Counted from the first letter of the stretch, positions 1-8,358 are shown. The stretch: 46,105 nucleotides of DNA from an uncultured Muribaculaceae bacterium (GCA_910579185.1 CAJTTG010000005.1:118028-164132); one strand, 5' to 3'. The notes: generated from the letters alone by a model not told the origin. Made by a program: numbers and translations.

Positions 1-35
1 CAACTCTCTTAACTCTCATCCTGCTAATTCAAAAC

Positions 36-65
36 AAAAAAGGCCGCAAATCTGCGGCCTTTTTT
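36..65. terminator. bidirectional Rho-independent terminator
   Basis: Perfect hairpin AGGCCGCA/TGCGGCCT with a 4-nt loop, flanked by an A-run on the left and a T-run on the right, so it can terminate from both sides. It lies just past the stop of the minus-strand M13 peptidase. Confidence 0.9.
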
Positions 66-82
66 ATGCATATTGGTGATTC

Positions 83-2122
83 TTACCAGATCACTACTCG
101 TTCTGATTCCGGACGGAACATCGGCTGGCCTTCTGTGATATTGAATGCCTTGAAGAACGGCTCGATGTTGCGCAGAGTTACGTTGACACGGTTCTCACCG
201 AGTGAGTGAACGTCGCCGGTGGTCAGCGAACGGATCTCTTCGTCGCGGATGTTCTGACCCCAGAGGTTAGCGTAGTTGAGATAGAACACCTGGATCGGGT
301 TCAGACCATCGATGGTCACGGTCTCAACGTCCACACCCTTCTTCTTCTGAGAGTCGAGGAACGCTGTCATTGCAACGCGCAGACCGCCCTGGTCGGCGAT
401 ATTCTCACCCATGGTGTAGGCGCCGTTGGCGTGAAGGCCCGGAAGCACTTCCACTGCGTCGAACTGTGCGCCCAGACCCTGTGTCTTCGCTGTGAAGGCT
501 TCAAGATCCTCAGGCTGCCACCAGTTCACCATGTTGCCGTCTGCGTCGAAGTTGCGGCCCTGATCGTCGAACCCGTGGGTCATCTCATGACCGATCACAA
601 CGCCGATACCGCCATAGTTCTCTGCATCCGATGCTTCCGGATCGAAGAACGGTGCCTGAAGGATTGCTGCCGGGAACACGATCTCGTTAGCCAGAGGATT
701 ATAGTAAGCGTTGACGGTCTGAGGTGTCATGCCCCATTCGGTGCGGTCAACGGGTTTGCCCCATTTCTTCAGGTACTCTTTCTGATGCCACATGCTGACG
801 TTGTGCATGTTCTCATAGTAAGAGAGATTGGGGTCGATCTCCATTGTGCTGTAGTCTTTCCATTTGTCGGGATAACCGATCTTCACGGTGAATGCGTTGA
901 GCTTCTTGATAGCATTGAGCTTGGTGTCATCGCTCATCCAGTCAAGATTGATGATATGTTTGCCGAGTGCCGTGCGGAGGTTCTCAACAAGACCGATCAT
1001 ATAGTCTTTCGACGACTGGGGGAAGTATTTCTCAACATAGAGCTGACCAACGGCCTCGCCCATGGCTCCTTCTGTTGCGCCGAGCGCACGCTTCCAGCGT
1101 GGACGCTGCTGCTGAACGCCGCTCATCACCTTGCTGAACTCAAACGCTGCATCGGTGAAGTTGTCGCTCAGACGGCCTGCGGCCTGCGAAACGTATTTCC
1201 ACAGATAATAGTCCTTGATCTCGCGGTCGGTCAGCGATGCCATCAGGTCGTTGGCCTGTTTCACGGTTTTGATCTCGGTGACGATCACTTGTTCGGGAGA
1301 GGGGATCTCCATTGTTTCGATGAAGAAGCGATCCCAGTTGATGTTGGGATACATCTCCTTGAGCTGGGCAAACGAACGGGGATTGTACATTGCAGGAATG
1401 TTGCGGCTCTCTTCGCGTGTCCAGGTCGAGTCGGCGATTGCTGTCTCGATCTTCATGACGTTCTTCATGATGCGGTTGGCATCTTTCTTCTTGTAGCCGG
1501 CGTTCATCATCTGTTTGACGATCAGCTTCTGATAAGCTTCGCGCACTTCTTTGTTGCGCTTGTCGTTCTGTAGATAGTAGTCGCGGTCACCGAGGCCGAG
1601 GCCGCCACCGCTCACGTACATGGCATACTGGGTTGAGTTGGCCAGGTCTTCCTGGATGCCGGCTCCGAAGAACGGGCTGGAATAGTTGGCGTGCATCCAC
1701 AGGAACAGATCTTCCATTCCTTCGTGGGGGGTGTTCTCGATCTTCTTCAGGTCAGCCTGGATCGGGGCGGCTCCCTCGCGGTTACGGCGTACGGAATCCA
1801 TCGCCTGATTATAGATGGTCGATACTTTGAACGCTACTGTTCCGGGCTGGGGATTGGTCTGGGCAAGTCCGAGAACGAGGTTCTTGACGCGCATTTCTGA
1901 GGTGTCGCTCAGTACGTTGAACTTGCCATAACGGGCATGTTCAGCGGTCAGGGGATTGGCATCCTGCCAGCGTTTGTTGACGTGGCGGTAGAAATCGGTG
2001 CCCGGAGCGATCGAGGGTTCGAGCTGCGAGGCATCGAGGCTGTGCAGATGTTCCTGAGCAGCTGCGCCGATAGTGGCCGATAAGCTCAGTGCCATTGCTA
2101 ATGAGAGTGATTTTAAATTCAT
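83..2122 (-). CDS. M13 family zinc metallopeptidase (PepO/neprilysin-like)
   Basis: Secreted zinc endopeptidase expected to cut peptides in the periplasm. The 679 residues have the normal length of the family. An N-terminal signal peptide (basic start, hydrophobic stretch, cleavage near ATIGAAAQ) is followed by the M13 N-terminal domain (DFYRHVNKRW). The catalytic domain has substrate-binding NAYYNP, the zinc motif HEMTH at residues 512-516 and the third-ligand motif GENIADQGG. All catalytic residues are present. It is the last gene of a minus-strand run purC-menG-M13 with a 32-nt gap to menG, and a strong terminator follows. The specific substrate cannot be told from sequence. Confidence 0.95.
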   Translation of the reverse strand: MNLKSLSLAMALSLSATIGAAAQEHLHSLDASQLEPSIAPGTDFYRHVNKRWQDANPLTAEHARYGKFNVLSDTSEMRVKNLVLGLAQTNPQPGTVAFKVSTIYNQAMDSVRRNREGAAPIQADLKKIENTPHEGMEDLFLWMHANYSSPFFGAGIQEDLANSTQYAMYVSGGGLGLGDRDYYLQNDKRNKEVREAYQKLIVKQMMNAGYKKKDANRIMKNVMKIETAIADSTWTREESRNIPAMYNPRSFAQLKEMYPNINWDRFFIETMEIPSPEQVIVTEIKTVKQANDLMASLTDREIKDYYLWKYVSQAAGRLSDNFTDAAFEFSKVMSGVQQQRPRWKRALGATEGAMGEAVGQLYVEKYFPQSSKDYMIGLVENLRTALGKHIINLDWMSDDTKLNAIKKLNAFTVKIGYPDKWKDYSTMEIDPNLSYYENMHNVSMWHQKEYLKKWGKPVDRTEWGMTPQTVNAYYNPLANEIVFPAAILQAPFFDPEASDAENYGGIGVVIGHEMTHGFDDQGRNFDADGNMVNWWQPEDLEAFTAKTQGLGAQFDAVEVLPGLHANGAYTMGENIADQGGLRVAMTAFLDSQKKKGVDVETVTIDGLNPIQVFYLNYANLWGQNIRDEEIRSLTTGDVHSLGENRVNVTLRNIEPFFKAFNITEGQPMFRPESERVVIW

Positions 2123-2154
2123 AAAACTGTGGTTATTATGTTTTTTGTTGTTTT

Positions 2155-2898
2155 TTAGTGATTAGGCTTGATTGCGGTGTAGATGCAGCAGGTGCCGAAT
2201 GTCAGCGATCGGTATGCCGCCTCTTTGAAGCCTGCCTGTTCCATCAGTTCTGTCATTGCGTTTCGCTGGGGAACCGCGGCTATGCTCTCCGGAAGATAGG
2301 CGTAGGCTCTTACATCTTTCGACACCATTCGTCCTACGGTCGGGATGATCCACCGCGTGTAGAGTTTGTACATCGGCTTGACAATGGGGTTGCTCGGAGT
2401 CGACAGCTCTATCACGGTCAGGACTCCGCCGGGTCGAAGCACGCGCAGCATCTCGCGGTAGCCGCGCAGCAGGTTTTCGAAGTTCCGGACACCGTATGCC
2501 ACGGTGATTGCGTCGAACGTGTCGTCGCCCCAGGGCATCTGGAGGCAGTCGCCACACTGCATGCTGATCCGGTGGCTTAGCCCGGCCTCTGCTATCTTTT
2601 TACGGCCTATCTCTATCATGCCCTCCGAAAGATCGATCCCTGTCACTTCCGAGCCTTCTATGCGCCGTGCCAGCAGCATGGCCAGATCGCCTGTGCCTGT
2701 CGCCACATCGAGAATCCGACGGGGCGATCTCTTTGCCACCATATCCACGGCTTTGCGGCGCCAAATCCGGTCTATCCCGAATGTCATGGCGCGGTTCATG
2801 AAGTCATAGGCCGGAGCGATGTTGTCAAACATCGTCTTGACCTGCTCCGTCTTGCTGCGCGGATCCGAACTGTAGGGATTGATGCTTTCGCAGTTCAT
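2155..2898 (-). CDS. ubiE: demethylmenaquinone methyltransferase (MenG/UbiE)
   Basis: SAM-dependent C-methyltransferase that makes menaquinone from demethylmenaquinone, the last step of the quinone pathway in Bacteroidales, which use menaquinone in anaerobic respiration. The 247 residues carry the class I SAM-binding motif DVATGTGDLA, and the UbiE-family motifs AYGVRNFEN and YLPESI. The N-terminal FDNIAPAYDFMN is also typical. It starts 17 nt after the purC stop, suggesting co-transcription. In a ubiquinone-free organism menG is the more meaningful name. Confidence 0.95.
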   Translation of the reverse strand: MNCESINPYSSDPRSKTEQVKTMFDNIAPAYDFMNRAMTFGIDRIWRRKAVDMVAKRSPRRILDVATGTGDLAMLLARRIEGSEVTGIDLSEGMIEIGRKKIAEAGLSHRISMQCGDCLQMPWGDDTFDAITVAYGVRNFENLLRGYREMLRVLRPGGVLTVIELSTPSNPIVKPMYKLYTRWIIPTVGRMVSKDVRAYAYLPESIAAVPQRNAMTELMEQAGFKEAAYRSLTFGTCCIYTAIKPNH

Positions 2899-2915
2899 TG
2901 TGTGAGTATGTTTAC

Positions 2916-3869
2916 TTATCGGTTGAGATTCTGCAGGCAGTCGAGGACATTGACGGCGATGCGGTCGGTCAGGTTCGATTCGTCGGCCTTGACAAACGGC
3001 TGTCCGGTCACATGCTCATACAGCTCGATATAGCGGTCCGATACACTTTGGATAAATTCGTCGGTCATTTCGGGCATCTGCTGGCCCTCGCGTCCCATGA
3101 AGCCGCGGTCAATGAGCCACTGGCGCACGAATTCTTTCGACAGCTGGCGCTGCGGTTCCCCTTTCTCAAAGCGTTCCTGATAGCCGTCGGCATAGAAGTA
3201 GCGCGAGGAATCGGGGGTGTGGATCTCGTCGATCAGATAGACTTTGCCGTCATGCTTGCCGAACTCATATTTCGTGTCTACAAGGATCAGGCCCTTTTCT
3301 GCTGCCATCTTGGAGCCGCGCTCGAACAGACGGCGTGTGTAGTCCTCCATGATAGCGTAATCTTCGGCCGATACTATTCCCTGGGCTATGATCTCTTCAC
3401 GGGAGATATTCTCATCGTGACCGGCATCTGCCTTGGTGGTCGGGGTGATGTTTGGTTCGGGGAAACGTTCGTTCTCACGCATGCCGTCGGGGAGCTTGAC
3501 TCCGCACAGTTCGCGGCAACCGGCCTGATATTCGCGCCATGCGCTGCCCGTCAGATAGCCGCGGATAATCATCTCCACACGGAATCCCTCGCAGCGGAGT
3601 CCCACTGTCACCATCGGATCCGGCGTCGCGAGCTTCCAGTTTGGAACTATGTCGGCCGTTGAATCGAGGAAGTAGGTGGCTATTTCGTTAAGCACCTGTC
3701 CTTTGTAGGGTATGCCTTTGGGTAAGATAACATCGAATGCCGAGATTCTGTCTGTGGCGATCATCACGAGGGTGTCGTCGCCGATTGAATAGACGTCGCG
3801 GACTTTGCCGTGATACACTGAACGTTGTCCGGGAAAATTGAAATCTGTGTTGACAAGAGCTTTAGCCAT
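2916..3869 (-). CDS. purC: phosphoribosylaminoimidazole-succinocarboxamide synthase (PurC)
   Basis: Joins aspartate to CAIR with ATP to make SAICAR in de novo purine synthesis (cytosol). The 317-residue form has the long N-terminus usual in Bacteroidetes. Recognisable motifs are YHGKVRDVYSIGDD, ATDRISAFDVILPKGIPYKG, GYLTGSAWREY and DEIHTPDSSRYF. I chose the ATG at 3869 (MAKALVNTDF) because similarity begins there; an in-frame ATG at 3908 would add 13 residues of doubtful value. First gene of the probable purC-menG-M13 run. Confidence 0.95.
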   Translation of the reverse strand: MAKALVNTDFNFPGQRSVYHGKVRDVYSIGDDTLVMIATDRISAFDVILPKGIPYKGQVLNEIATYFLDSTADIVPNWKLATPDPMVTVGLRCEGFRVEMIIRGYLTGSAWREYQAGCRELCGVKLPDGMRENERFPEPNITPTTKADAGHDENISREEIIAQGIVSAEDYAIMEDYTRRLFERGSKMAAEKGLILVDTKYEFGKHDGKVYLIDEIHTPDSSRYFYADGYQERFEKGEPQRQLSKEFVRQWLIDRGFMGREGQQMPEMTDEFIQSVSDRYIELYEHVTGQPFVKADESNLTDRIAVNVLDCLQNLNR

Positions 3870-3945
3870 AGTGTGATTGTTTATGGAGATTGGTGTTAGA
3901 GTATGCATGATGTTAAAGATAACATGCTCTTAAATTTATGCGAAG

Positions 3946-4611
3946 TTAGTTATTATTTCGTTTTGAGGCAAATTTACTTGCATCTGTGCCCAGTTTGATG
4001 CCGAGTTTTGTCATTTTTGCCTGCTCCCGGGGCGAAAGTGTACTGATCTTGCGTGTCCCTCCTACGCGCACTGTGCCGCTTTTGCGGAAGCCCGATGGCC
4101 TGAATATCCTACGCAGATCGCCAGTCGTGTCCGTGAACATTGTCAGTACATTGCCCGGCCAGGGTGCCGTCGAGGTTACTACGAGAGAATACGGCTTCCC
4201 TTTGTGGAGCGGACGGGGAATCATCTCTCTTTCCGAAGATGTGTCGACCATGGCATACACCATTCTGTCAAACAACATTTTCATCTCTCCCGGAATGCCG
4301 CCCCAGTAGCTTGGCGTTCCGATCATCACGCCGTCGCTCTCTCTCAGAAGGCCGGCTATCCGGCTGGCATCATCATCCGGCAGGACGCAGCGGCCGGCCT
4401 TGCGGCATTTCATGCAACCTGTGCAGGGGCGGAAGCTGAGGTTTGCAACATTGATCCGCTCCACCGTGCAGCCCCTCTCCCGTGCAGCTTGTTCTGCCGC
4501 TTCAAGCAGCCGGGCTGTCAGTCCGGTCAGCCTCGGAGATCCCAGTATCGACAGGATTCTCGTCTTCTGTCCATCTTGCCTCAGGTTCGGAATTTGTTTT
4601 GATGTTGCCAT
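3946..4611 (-). CDS. NADPH-dependent FMN reductase / iron-sulfur flavoprotein-like flavodoxin
   Basis: Flavodoxin-fold protein of 221 residues. The FMN-phosphate loop SILGSPRLTGLTA (about residues 21-33) opens the domain. A cysteine-rich stretch CTGCMKCRKAGRC (about 63-75) resembles the region before the 4Fe-4S site of iron-sulfur flavoproteins. GTPSYWGGIPGEMKMLFDR is the characteristic second FMN loop. The role is probably an electron-transfer or quinone/nitro-type reductase; the partner is unknown. A TAATTTTG -7 element lies at 4709-4716, giving a leader of roughly 90 nt. Confidence 0.85.
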   Translation of the reverse strand: MATSKQIPNLRQDGQKTRILSILGSPRLTGLTARLLEAAEQAARERGCTVERINVANLSFRPCTGCMKCRKAGRCVLPDDDASRIAGLLRESDGVMIGTPSYWGGIPGEMKMLFDRMVYAMVDTSSEREMIPRPLHKGKPYSLVVTSTAPWPGNVLTMFTDTTGDLRRIFRPSGFRKSGTVRVGGTRKISTLSPREQAKMTKLGIKLGTDASKFASKRNNN

Positions 4612-4708
4612 GTTCTGTTGTTGATTATCAGTGGATTGTGTGGATTGTGGTGCGTCTTGCCCGGTGCTATCCGCGGCGGCTTTTTGTTCGCCATCGGATT
4701 CGACGTTG

Positions 4709-4716
4709 CAAAATTA
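4709..4716 (-). promoter_or_regulatory. Bacteroidetes -7 element for the flavodoxin gene
   Basis: TAATTTTG on the minus strand matches the TAnnTTTG consensus. It is oriented towards the FMN reductase starting at 4611. Confidence 0.55.
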
Positions 4717-4769
4717 GGCATTAAATTCCTCCTTTGCGTGCTTTTCTGCGCTTTTGCCAATTTTTTTTG

Positions 4770-4777
4770 TACCTTTG
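4770..4777 (+). promoter_or_regulatory. Bacteroidetes -7 element for a non-coding RNA
   Basis: TACCTTTG matches TAnnTTTG exactly. The predicted transcription start (about 4782) falls at the foot of the first stem of the structured region that follows. I see no well-spaced -33 TTTG. Confidence 0.65.
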
Positions 4778-4781
4778 CGTT

Positions 4782-5060
4782 GATACCGCTCCGGAGTCGT
4801 TGGAGTACGCATCGGGCGGTAGAACATACGAAAGAGCGTTTTTTGCTTTATCCGATTCCCGAAATCGCCAAATTTCATCAATGTATGCTGGATAATGCAG
4901 TCTGAAAAACGCTCCATGCTGGCTGTCTATCTACTACCTCGCCGTAGGTCGTTATATGCAGGCTTGCGTGGGGTGGACTGTTATCGCATACAAGGTGTTT
5001 GGCGATGCCTGGGAATGATAATCAGAACATTATCCCACGCTTTTTGCATCCTGTAATCAA
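4782..5060 (+). ncRNA. structured non-coding RNA candidate
   Basis: About 280 nt without a convincing ORF but with strong nested inverted repeats right behind a promoter. Stem 1 is TACCGCTC (4784-4791) with GGGCGGTA (4814-4821). Stem 2 is GAGCGTTTTT (from 4834) with AAAAACGCTC (4905-4914), continued inward by TTATCC (4848-4853)/GGATAA (4890-4895). Stem 3 is GCGTGGG (4966-4972)/CCCACGC (5034-5040), holding ATCGC/GCGAT (4983-4987/5002-5006) and GATAAT/ATTATC (5017-5022/5029-5034). It could be a stand-alone RNA (6S-Flavo and Bacteroidales-1 are the families to compare) or a long leader of the PEGA gene at 5116. It lacks signature motifs of RNase P, tmRNA or SRP RNA that I can recognise. Confidence 0.6.
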
Positions 5061-5115
5061 CCATTTTTTCGCGTAACGGGGATAAATCGCGGCAAACATC
5101 TAAAACCTTTCAATT

Positions 5116-5817
5116 ATGCTGAGGAAATTTCTGTTTCTTGCTGTGACAGCCTCGCTGCTCTCCTGCCTGAACGCGTATGCTTGGGGAGCTAAGAAAATCA
5201 TCATCAAGACAATTCCCGAAACTGCCACTATCTCTGTCGACGGACAGGAGGTGGGTGAGGGATCCTACACCGTCAAGTTCGACGGGGGTAATGAGTTCTA
5301 TGTCATCAAGGTCACTGCGCCGGGATATATGGAGAAAAGCTACCGGCTGCTCAAGTCAAACCCAAAGAATACAGTGGTCTACACCCTGCGTGAGGACGAG
5401 GCCTACAAAGCTTCGTCAGGTGGCGACAGCGAGGATGGCTCAGGCATGGATATCGCTAACCAATGGATGGACATAACTTGCCGCCGCGGACTGTCGGAGG
5501 ATGTTATCTGGAAGCGACTTATGAGTGTCTGCACAAGTTATTTCAACAATATCGAGGTGCGCGACAAATCTGCCGGATGGATAAAGACGGCATGGCGTGT
5601 TACCCGATTCACAAATCAGACTGTCCGTTCGCGTCTTGAAATCCGCATGTCCTTTACCGACGACGATGTGATCAGCTACCGGGCTCGCATCGTCTCTGAA
5701 ATTAAGGACAATGAATGCACCACGGGGCAGAACTGTTTCAAGACATTCCCACGTTTGCTCAAAGTGCTTGAGCCTCTGATTGATGAACTCCAGACAACCG
5801 TTGGCGGTGGAGAATAA
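5116..5817 (+). CDS. secreted PEGA-domain protein
   Basis: 233 residues with an N-terminal signal peptide (MLRKFLFLAVTASLLSC...AYA); LLSC might also serve as a weak lipobox. A PEGA-type beta domain follows at about residues 28-75 (IPETATISVDGQEVGEGSY ... VTAPGYMEKSYRLL), a module common in surface-associated proteins. The rest (about 100-233) is an unassigned alpha/beta domain with two cysteines (CTTGQNC). It is followed after 23 nt by another secreted protein, so the two probably form one operon and act together in the envelope. Function unknown. Confidence 0.8.
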   Translation: MLRKFLFLAVTASLLSCLNAYAWGAKKIIIKTIPETATISVDGQEVGEGSYTVKFDGGNEFYVIKVTAPGYMEKSYRLLKSNPKNTVVYTLREDEAYKASSGGDSEDGSGMDIANQWMDITCRRGLSEDVIWKRLMSVCTSYFNNIEVRDKSAGWIKTAWRVTRFTNQTVRSRLEIRMSFTDDDVISYRARIVSEIKDNECTTGQNCFKTFPRLLKVLEPLIDELQTTVGGGE

Positions 5818-5840
5818 TAACCGGATAATCCTTGAAAATT

Positions 5841-6524
5841 ATGAGAAAGATAATATCGCTTGTGTTGATGCTCCCGGCGTTGGTGGCCGGTGCGCAGTCG
5901 TTTTCTGAAACCCTCGACCAGAAGGTAGTCGATTATGAGGCAGGAAAAATGAATGCCGACGACTTCACCGGGCTTGTGCTGACATCAGATCCTGAATTTG
6001 AGTGGATGCAGTTTGACGAGAAAACCGGAAAAGCAATGTTGACAAAGAAAGGGCTTGAACTCGAATCCAAGAAGGACGGTAGCCTCATATTCTCCTGTTG
6101 TGACTTGCCAGTCAATGTTGTCGACGACGATTTCTCGGTTATCTTCAGCATGAATCCCGATGGATTCAGCGACGACAAACCGTTCGGCATTGTCTATGAC
6201 TATGAGAACGACCGCAACTTCAAGGCTTTGCTGATTTTCAAGAAAGGATTCCAGCTTGTAGAAATGGCAAAAGGCGAAATGTCTGTGAGCCGCAAAGGTG
6301 TCTACAAGGCCAAAAACAAGAAGTCAATGCTCATCGGCATAACAAAAGAAAACGGCAAACTGGTATTCAGCATCAACAGCCTTCCGCTCGCCACTCTGAA
6401 GAAAGTCGACCTCACGAACTCATCGTTCGGCTTCATTGTCGGCAACAAAGCCAAGCTCACATGCAACTACCTCGCCTACGCCATCGCCCCACGCGATGAC
6501 TCCGACGCCCCAACCACCGACTAA
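5841..6524 (+). CDS. secreted protein with LamG/concanavalin-like beta-sandwich
   Basis: 227 residues starting at the ATG at 5841 (MRKIISLVLMLPALVAGAQS, a clean signal peptide); an upstream in-frame TTG at 5832 is unlikely. Residues about 45-220 alternate strands in the manner of a LamG/DUF1080-like jelly roll (FGIVYDYENDRNFKALLIF, LVFSINSLPLATL, FGFIVGNKAKL). That fold usually binds carbohydrate or protein. No catalytic residues can be named. It is co-oriented with the PEGA gene and followed by a strong terminator. Confidence 0.7.
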   Translation: MRKIISLVLMLPALVAGAQSFSETLDQKVVDYEAGKMNADDFTGLVLTSDPEFEWMQFDEKTGKAMLTKKGLELESKKDGSLIFSCCDLPVNVVDDDFSVIFSMNPDGFSDDKPFGIVYDYENDRNFKALLIFKKGFQLVEMAKGEMSVSRKGVYKAKNKKSMLIGITKENGKLVFSINSLPLATLKKVDLTNSSFGFIVGNKAKLTCNYLAYAIAPRDDSDAPTTD

Positions 6525-6537
6525 TCCTCCCGAACGC

Positions 6538-6582
6538 AAACGCCCGGAAGCTGATCTTCTCAGATCTTCCGGGCGTTTTGCT
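6538..6582 (+). terminator. Rho-independent terminator of the PEGA operon
   Basis: CGCCCGGAAG (6541-6550) pairs with CTTCCGGGCG (6566-6575), with a further GATCT/AGATC pairing inside and a TTTT run after. The 160 nt from 6583 to the toxin stop at 6747 show nothing recognisable. Confidence 0.85.
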
Positions 6583-6746
6583 TTACTCTGATCATGCCTA
6601 TGGTGCTATTCCGTCGGAATGCTATGCTTTGAGGCAATTGATCGGCACGACGTATATACCGTCTTGTCGTTGATATGCCGGACCTGTGGCTGTGAAGAAA
6701 CGGTTAAGTTGTTGACTTTTTGCTCCAACCTATTTCTGTGTTGATT

Positions 6747-7031
6747 TCAGAATATGTCGGAGTGTGAGCCGGAGCGAAGCATAAGCAGTGTCAATTCCAT
6801 ATCGTTTTGATCCCATACCATCAGCCAATCGCTGTTAGGTCCATCAATGTGGCACTCCCATTTGCCGGCATACTTGCCGACAAGTTTGTGGGGACGATAT
6901 TCGGGAGGGAGTGATCCTGTTTCGGCAAGAATCTGGATTGCTTTCTTTAATTTTTCAATGGGCATTCCACGTTTTTTCAAACGTTTGTAATCCTTCTTGA
7001 AACTTCCGGCGTAGTCTATGGAGTATGACAT
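6747..7031 (-). CDS. YafQ-family type II toxin (mRNA interferase)
   Basis: 94-residue RelE-superfamily toxin that would cleave mRNA on the ribosome. The C-terminal half has the YafQ pattern: KLVGKYAGKWECHID, DWLMVW and the terminal SGSHSDIF, with the histidines and the penultimate-region phenylalanine expected for catalysis. Length is normal. The gene begins 3 nt after the stop of its antitoxin, so the two are co-translated. It appears intact. Confidence 0.88.
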   Translation of the reverse strand: MSYSIDYAGSFKKDYKRLKKRGMPIEKLKKAIQILAETGSLPPEYRPHKLVGKYAGKWECHIDGPNSDWLMVWDQNDMELTLLMLRSGSHSDIF

Positions 7032-7034
7032 TGG

Positions 7035-7238
7035 TTAATTTTCAAGCTGATTAAACAGGTCGTCCACACTTGTGGCATGATATACTCTGCCGGCAACAAC
7101 ATCTTCAAGAGCTTCGTCAAGACCGGTCTTGCGCTTACAATCAGTCTTTTTGAGGGTCACGCCGTCAAATTTTGCAAGGAGTTTCTTTATGAGTGAAACA
7201 TCCTTTGGGTCTTCGATAGTCAATGTAAACTGAGTCAT
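7035..7238 (-). CDS. antitoxin of the YafQ-type pair
   Basis: 67 residues immediately upstream of the toxin. The basic, beta-strand-like N-terminus (MTQFTLTIEDPKDVSLIKKLL) suits oligomerisation. The acidic C-terminus (GLDEALEDVVAGRVYHATSVDDLFNQLEN split at residues 39-67) resembles toxin-wrapping tails such as those of RelB/DinJ-like antitoxins. The assignment rests mainly on position and gene order; the DNA-binding fold cannot be named with certainty. It lies 71 nt downstream of tRNA-Arg. Confidence 0.75.
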   Translation of the reverse strand: MTQFTLTIEDPKDVSLIKKLLAKFDGVTLKKTDCKRKTGLDEALEDVVAGRVYHATSVDDLFNQLEN

Positions 7239-7266
7239 GACAGAAAATTTTGTAGTTATAACAAAT

Positions 7267-7294
7267 GAAGGCGGTGAATTGCTTCATCGCCTTC
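7267..7294. repeat. inverted repeat between tRNA-Arg and the antitoxin gene
   Basis: GAAGGCG and TGAA arms pair with TTCA and CGCCTTC around a 4-nt loop, with one mismatch. It could end the tRNA transcript (only a short T-rich tail follows on the minus strand) or be the operator of the toxin-antitoxin pair. Confidence 0.55.
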
Positions 7295-7309
7295 GCAGGT
7301 TGTTTTTTG

Positions 7310-7383
7310 TGATCCGGACGGGATTCGAACCCATGACCGTCTGCTTAGAAGGCAGATGCTCTATCCAGCTGAGCTACCGGACC
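7310..7383 (-). tRNA. tRNA-Arg (anticodon TCT)
   Basis: 74 nt folding as a complete cloverleaf: acceptor GGTCCGG pairs with CCGGATC (one G-T pair), D-arm AGCTCAGCTGGATAGAGC, anticodon stem-loop CTGCCTTCTAAGCAG giving TCT, and T-arm with GGTTCGAATCC. Discriminator base A; CCA is not encoded. It decodes AGA. Confidence 0.97.
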
Positions 7384-7411
7384 AACCTTTATTGGTTGAG
7401 TTAACCGTTTG

Positions 7412-7419
7412 CAAAGTTA
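7412..7419 (-). promoter_or_regulatory. -7 element of tRNA-Arg
   Basis: TAACTTTG on the minus strand, 28 nt upstream of the tRNA 5' end. Confidence 0.7.
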
Positions 7420-7443
7420 CGCTTTTTCAATGAAATGGCCAAA

Positions 7444-8331
7444 TCACTGTTGCAATGAGTTGAGCACAGTGCGTATTTTTTCGAGTGTCGTGATGCGAGT
7501 CGGGACAAGCGGCAGACGTAATTCGTTCTCGCATAGCCCCATGGCGTTGAGAACACATTTCACTCCGGCCGGGTTGCCATCCACGAAAAGCAACCCGAAA
7601 AGGTCGTTGAAACGATGGTGGATGGTACGGGCGGCGGCATATTCACCTTCCAACGCCAGTCTGACCATGCGTGAAAACTCACGGGGAAAAGCGTTGCCGA
7701 TCACGGAGATCACACCCACTGCGCCGAGCGTGATCAATGGGAATGTGACAGCGTCATCGCCTGATATCACCATGAAATCCTCCGATTTGTGCTTGATGAT
7801 CTCATCCACCTGAACCATATTGCCCGATGCCTCTTTGATGCCGACAATGTTGGGGAATTCGGCGGCCAACCGGAGTGTGGTCTCGGCGGTCATGTTCACG
7901 CCGGTTCTGCCGGGAACGTTATATAGCACAACAGGCAGCGGCGATGCCTTGGCTACGGCGGCATAGTGTTGGTAGATGCCTTCCTGGGATGGCTTGTTGT
8001 AGTAGGGGACTACGGAAAGGATTGCAGAGAAAGATGAGAGATTGGTGGTCTGCAACTCGCGCACAACGGCGGCGGTGTTATTTCCTCCGCAACCCAATAC
8101 CAACGGCACGCGCCCGGCTACATGCTTGACTACGAATTCGCGCACTGCGGTGCGTTCCTCGGGTTCAAGTGTCGGGTTCTCGCTGGTGGTGCCAAGCACA
8201 ACGAGATAGTCCACTCCGCCGTCTATCTGATAGTCAAGCAGGTGGGCGAATGCTTCGAAATCTATTGTTTTATCGGCTTTGAAGGGGGTGACAAGTGCCA
8301 CTCCCATGCCTTTGAGGTTGATCTTTGGCAT
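7444..8331 (-). CDS. dapA: 4-hydroxy-tetrahydrodipicolinate synthase (DapA)
   Basis: Condenses pyruvate with aspartate semialdehyde, the first committed step to diaminopimelate and lysine. The 295-residue TIM barrel has normal length and key motifs: GTTSENPTL near residue 48, the tyrosine motif VLYNVPGRTG near 136, and the Schiff-base lysine in VGIKEASG near 164. A GDD motif follows. It is monocistronic, with TAAATTTG at 8351-8358 predicting a leader of about 15 nt. Confidence 0.96.
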   Translation of the reverse strand: MPKINLKGMGVALVTPFKADKTIDFEAFAHLLDYQIDGGVDYLVVLGTTSENPTLEPEERTAVREFVVKHVAGRVPLVLGCGGNNTAAVVRELQTTNLSSFSAILSVVPYYNKPSQEGIYQHYAAVAKASPLPVVLYNVPGRTGVNMTAETTLRLAAEFPNIVGIKEASGNMVQVDEIIKHKSEDFMVISGDDAVTFPLITLGAVGVISVIGNAFPREFSRMVRLALEGEYAAARTIHHRFNDLFGLLFVDGNPAGVKCVLNAMGLCENELRLPLVPTRITTLEKIRTVLNSLQQ

Positions 8332-8350
8332 AATCGGGATATTCGTTTTG

Positions 8351-8358
8351 CAAATTTA
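8351..8358 (-). promoter_or_regulatory. -7 element of dapA
   Basis: TAAATTTG on the minus strand, 19 nt before the dapA start codon, matching TAnnTTTG. Confidence 0.65.

Noticed and set aside
206..1573. 455-codon plus-strand frame opposite the M13 peptidase
   Set aside because: Antisense shadow of a well-conserved enzyme; Cys/His-rich composition without family features.
4714..4917. 67-codon minus-strand ORF
   Set aside because: Falls across the structured RNA and its promoter; no signal of coding.
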